A DNA stretch of 9,202 nt, from positions 1 to 9,202 of the forward strand of contig DRKV01000387.1 of NCBI GenBank assembly GCA_011051635.1, in the 5' to 3' direction. Position 1 is the first letter of the stretch, and every line of letters begins with the position of its first letter. Shown here piece after piece: positions 7,843-9,202 of the stretch. The notes under the pieces were generated by a model. That model was not told the DNA's origin. It saw nothing but the letters and a program-made list of their open reading frames with translations, and made no database searches. This DNA comes from Chloroflexota bacterium. GTDB lineage: Bacteria > Chloroflexota > Anaerolineae > Anaerolineales > DRKV01. Both the position numbers and the translations under genes were made by a program.

Positions 7843-9202
7843 CAGGCATCCTCAGCAGTAGCCTCTTCATAAGCGCGTCCGATGCGGAAGAGGGTACTCT
7901 CCGAGAAATCGGGGCCGAGCAACTGGATTCCCAGCGGCAGGCCCTCGGAATCCAGCCCGCCGGGCAGGGAGAGACCGGGAACGCCGGCGTGGTTGGCGGG
8001 GACGGTCAACTGGTCGGCGTATTGCATCAGGACGGAATCGCCGTACACGTCCCGGATGGGGAAGGCTGCCGTGGGGGTGGTCGGGGTCAGGAGGGCATCC
8101 AGGCGGTAGTCGCCTTGGGGGTCAAAGACCCGCTCAAAATCGCGGCGAATCAGGGTGCGAATCCGCAAGGCGCGGGTGTAATACTGTTCGCTGTATTGCG
8201 CCGCGCTGACGTACATCCCCATCAGGATGCGCAACTTGGGCTGCAAGCCGAAGCCCTCGCCGCGGCTCTTGCGGTACATCTCGCGCAGGTCGGCCACCGG
8301 CTGGGCGGTGCGGTAGCCGTATTTCACCCCGTCGAAGCGGTGCAGGTTGGAGGCCGCCTCGACCCGCGAAATCACGAAATAGGCCGGGATGCCGTAGCGG
8401 GTGTGCGGCATGGGCACGTCCTCGACGATTTCCGCGCCCTGGCCGGCCAGGACTTCGGCGGCGTGCAGCACGGCGGCGCGGATGGCCTCCGGCAGGGGTT
8501 CTTCGCGCAGGTCTCCGCTCTGCGGGTCGGGGTAGGTGATGCGGAAGTAATCGGGTGAAAGGCCGATACGCAGGCCGCGCACGCCTTTCTCCAGGTCGGC
8601 CAGGTAATCGGGGACGGGCAGGGTGACGGCGGTGCTGTCGTGCGGGTCGGCTCCGGCCATGACTTGCAGCATGAGGGCCGCGTCGGTGACGTTCCGCGCC
8701 ACGGGGCCGGGGACATCGAGGGAGGAGCCGAAGGCAATCAGTCCGTAGCGGGAGACGCGCCCGTAGGTGGGCTTGACCCCCACTACCCCGCAGAAAGCGG
8801 CGGGCTGGCGGATGGAACCCGCCGTATCCGTCCCCAGAGAGAGCGCCCCCTCTCCGGCGGCTACCGCCGCGGTGCTGCCCCCCGAAGAGCCTCCCGGAAC
8901 CCGATTGAGGTTCCAGGGGTTGCGCGGGCTGGGTTGAAAGGCGGAGGACTCGCTGGAGGAGCCGAAGGTGTATTCGTCCAGGTTGACTTTGCCGAGCATG
9001 ACTGCGCCGGCGGCCTCCAGACGCTCCACGGGGGTGGCGGTGTAGGGGGCGATGAAATTCGCCAGCATCCGCGACGCGGCGGTGGAGGGGGTGCCTTCCA
9101 CGGTGAAGATGTCTTTGACGGTGAAGGGCACGCCGGCCAACGGGCCGGGGTCTTCTCCGGCGGCGATTTTGGCGTCCACGGCATCGGCCTGCGCCAGAGC
9201 GC
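7803..9202 (-). CDS. gatA: Aspartyl/glutamyl-tRNA(Asn/Gln) amidotransferase subunit A (5' end cut by window edge)
   Basis: GatA hydrolyses glutamine and passes the ammonia to GatB for tRNA-dependent amidation. The frame is open to the right edge. Family members are about 480-490 residues and roughly 465 are visible, so perhaps 20-60 N-terminal residues are missing. The GTG at 9179 is internal and is used here only for numbering. The amidase-signature triad is present: Lys22 in FTVKDIF, Ser98 in PGGSSGGS and Ser122 in DTAGSIRQPAAFCG. The Lys-Ser and Ser-Ser spacings (76 and 24) match the family. KPTYGRVSRYGL (136-147) and the late segment GVPGLSLPGG...GLPLGIQLLG (399-422) are typical GatA. After YEEATAEDAW the last dozen residues (RTVERGRWTVDD) are encoded by the heptamer array, and the TGA at 7805-7803 lies within one unit. 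The array seems to have replaced or extended the native tail. gatB follows 87 bp downstream; gatC is not visible and may lie upstream. Confidence 0.97.
   Translation of the reverse strand, partial: ALAQADAVDAKIAAGEDPGPLAGVPFTVKDIFTVEGTPSTAASRMLANFIAPYTATPVERLEAAGAVMLGKVNLDEYTFGSSSESSAFQPSPRNPWNLNRVPGGSSGGSTAAVAAGEGALSLGTDTAGSIRQPAAFCGVVGVKPTYGRVSRYGLIAFGSSLDVPGPVARNVTDAALMLQVMAGADPHDSTAVTLPVPDYLADLEKGVRGLRIGLSPDYFRITYPDPQSGDLREEPLPEAIRAAVLHAAEVLAGQGAEIVEDVPMPHTRYGIPAYFVISRVEAASNLHRFDGVKYGYRTAQPVADLREMYRKSRGEGFGLQPKLRILMGMYVSAAQYSEQYYTRALRIRTLIRRDFERVFDPQGDYRLDALLTPTTPTAAFPIRDVYGDSVLMQYADQLTVPANHAGVPGLSLPGGLDSEGLPLGIQLLGPDFSESTLFRIGRAYEEATAEDAWRTVERGRWTVDD

Noticed and set aside
6873..8558. 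A 561-codon open frame on the plus strand opposite gatB and gatA
   Set aside because: It is antisense to two unmistakable amidotransferase genes, crosses the heptamer array, and its product is low-complexity and matches no family I recognise. Long antisense frames are expected in GC-rich coding DNA.

Overview
The window holds four co-directional protein genes, all read from the minus strand (right to left as printed), with little space between them. In transcription order they are: gatA (its 5' end lies beyond the right edge), gatB, a membrane-anchored triple-GAF GGDEF diguanylate cyclase, and a very long membrane-anchored multi-GAF HD-GYP protein whose 3' end lies beyond the left edge. I see no rRNA, tRNA, CRISPR array, insertion sequence or phage gene.

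The right part (about 6276-9202) is housekeeping. GatA and GatB are two subunits of the tRNA-dependent amidotransferase that converts mischarged Glu-tRNA(Gln) and/or Asp-tRNA(Asn) to the correct amidated form. The gatA-gatB junction is unusual. A tandem array of fifteen 7-bp units (7738-7842) fills most of the spacer, runs into the end of gatA and supplies its last residues and its stop codon.

The left part (about 1-6179) is cyclic-di-GMP signalling. The diguanylate cyclase (749 aa) makes c-di-GMP. The HD-GYP protein (at least 1302 aa) belongs to the family that degrades it. The two genes are 23 bp apart, or overlap if a TTG start is used, so they look like one transcription unit with opposing outputs. 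Both have N-terminal membrane segments followed by stacked GAF domains: three in the cyclase and five in the HD-GYP protein. A perfect 12-bp inverted repeat lies between gatB and the cyclase gene and may separate the two halves transcriptionally.

The organism is a bacterium of moderate to high GC. Long GAF arrays in c-di-GMP enzymes, GatCAB-type amidation and short GTC-rich tandem repeats between genes would fit a Chloroflexota (Anaerolineae-like) genome. That assignment is inference from style and is not proved by any marker here. Sampled 60-base rows suggest the gatA-gatB region is richer in GC (mostly 55-77%) than the signalling genes (about 43-62%), with the lowest values over the membrane domain of the HD-GYP gene.
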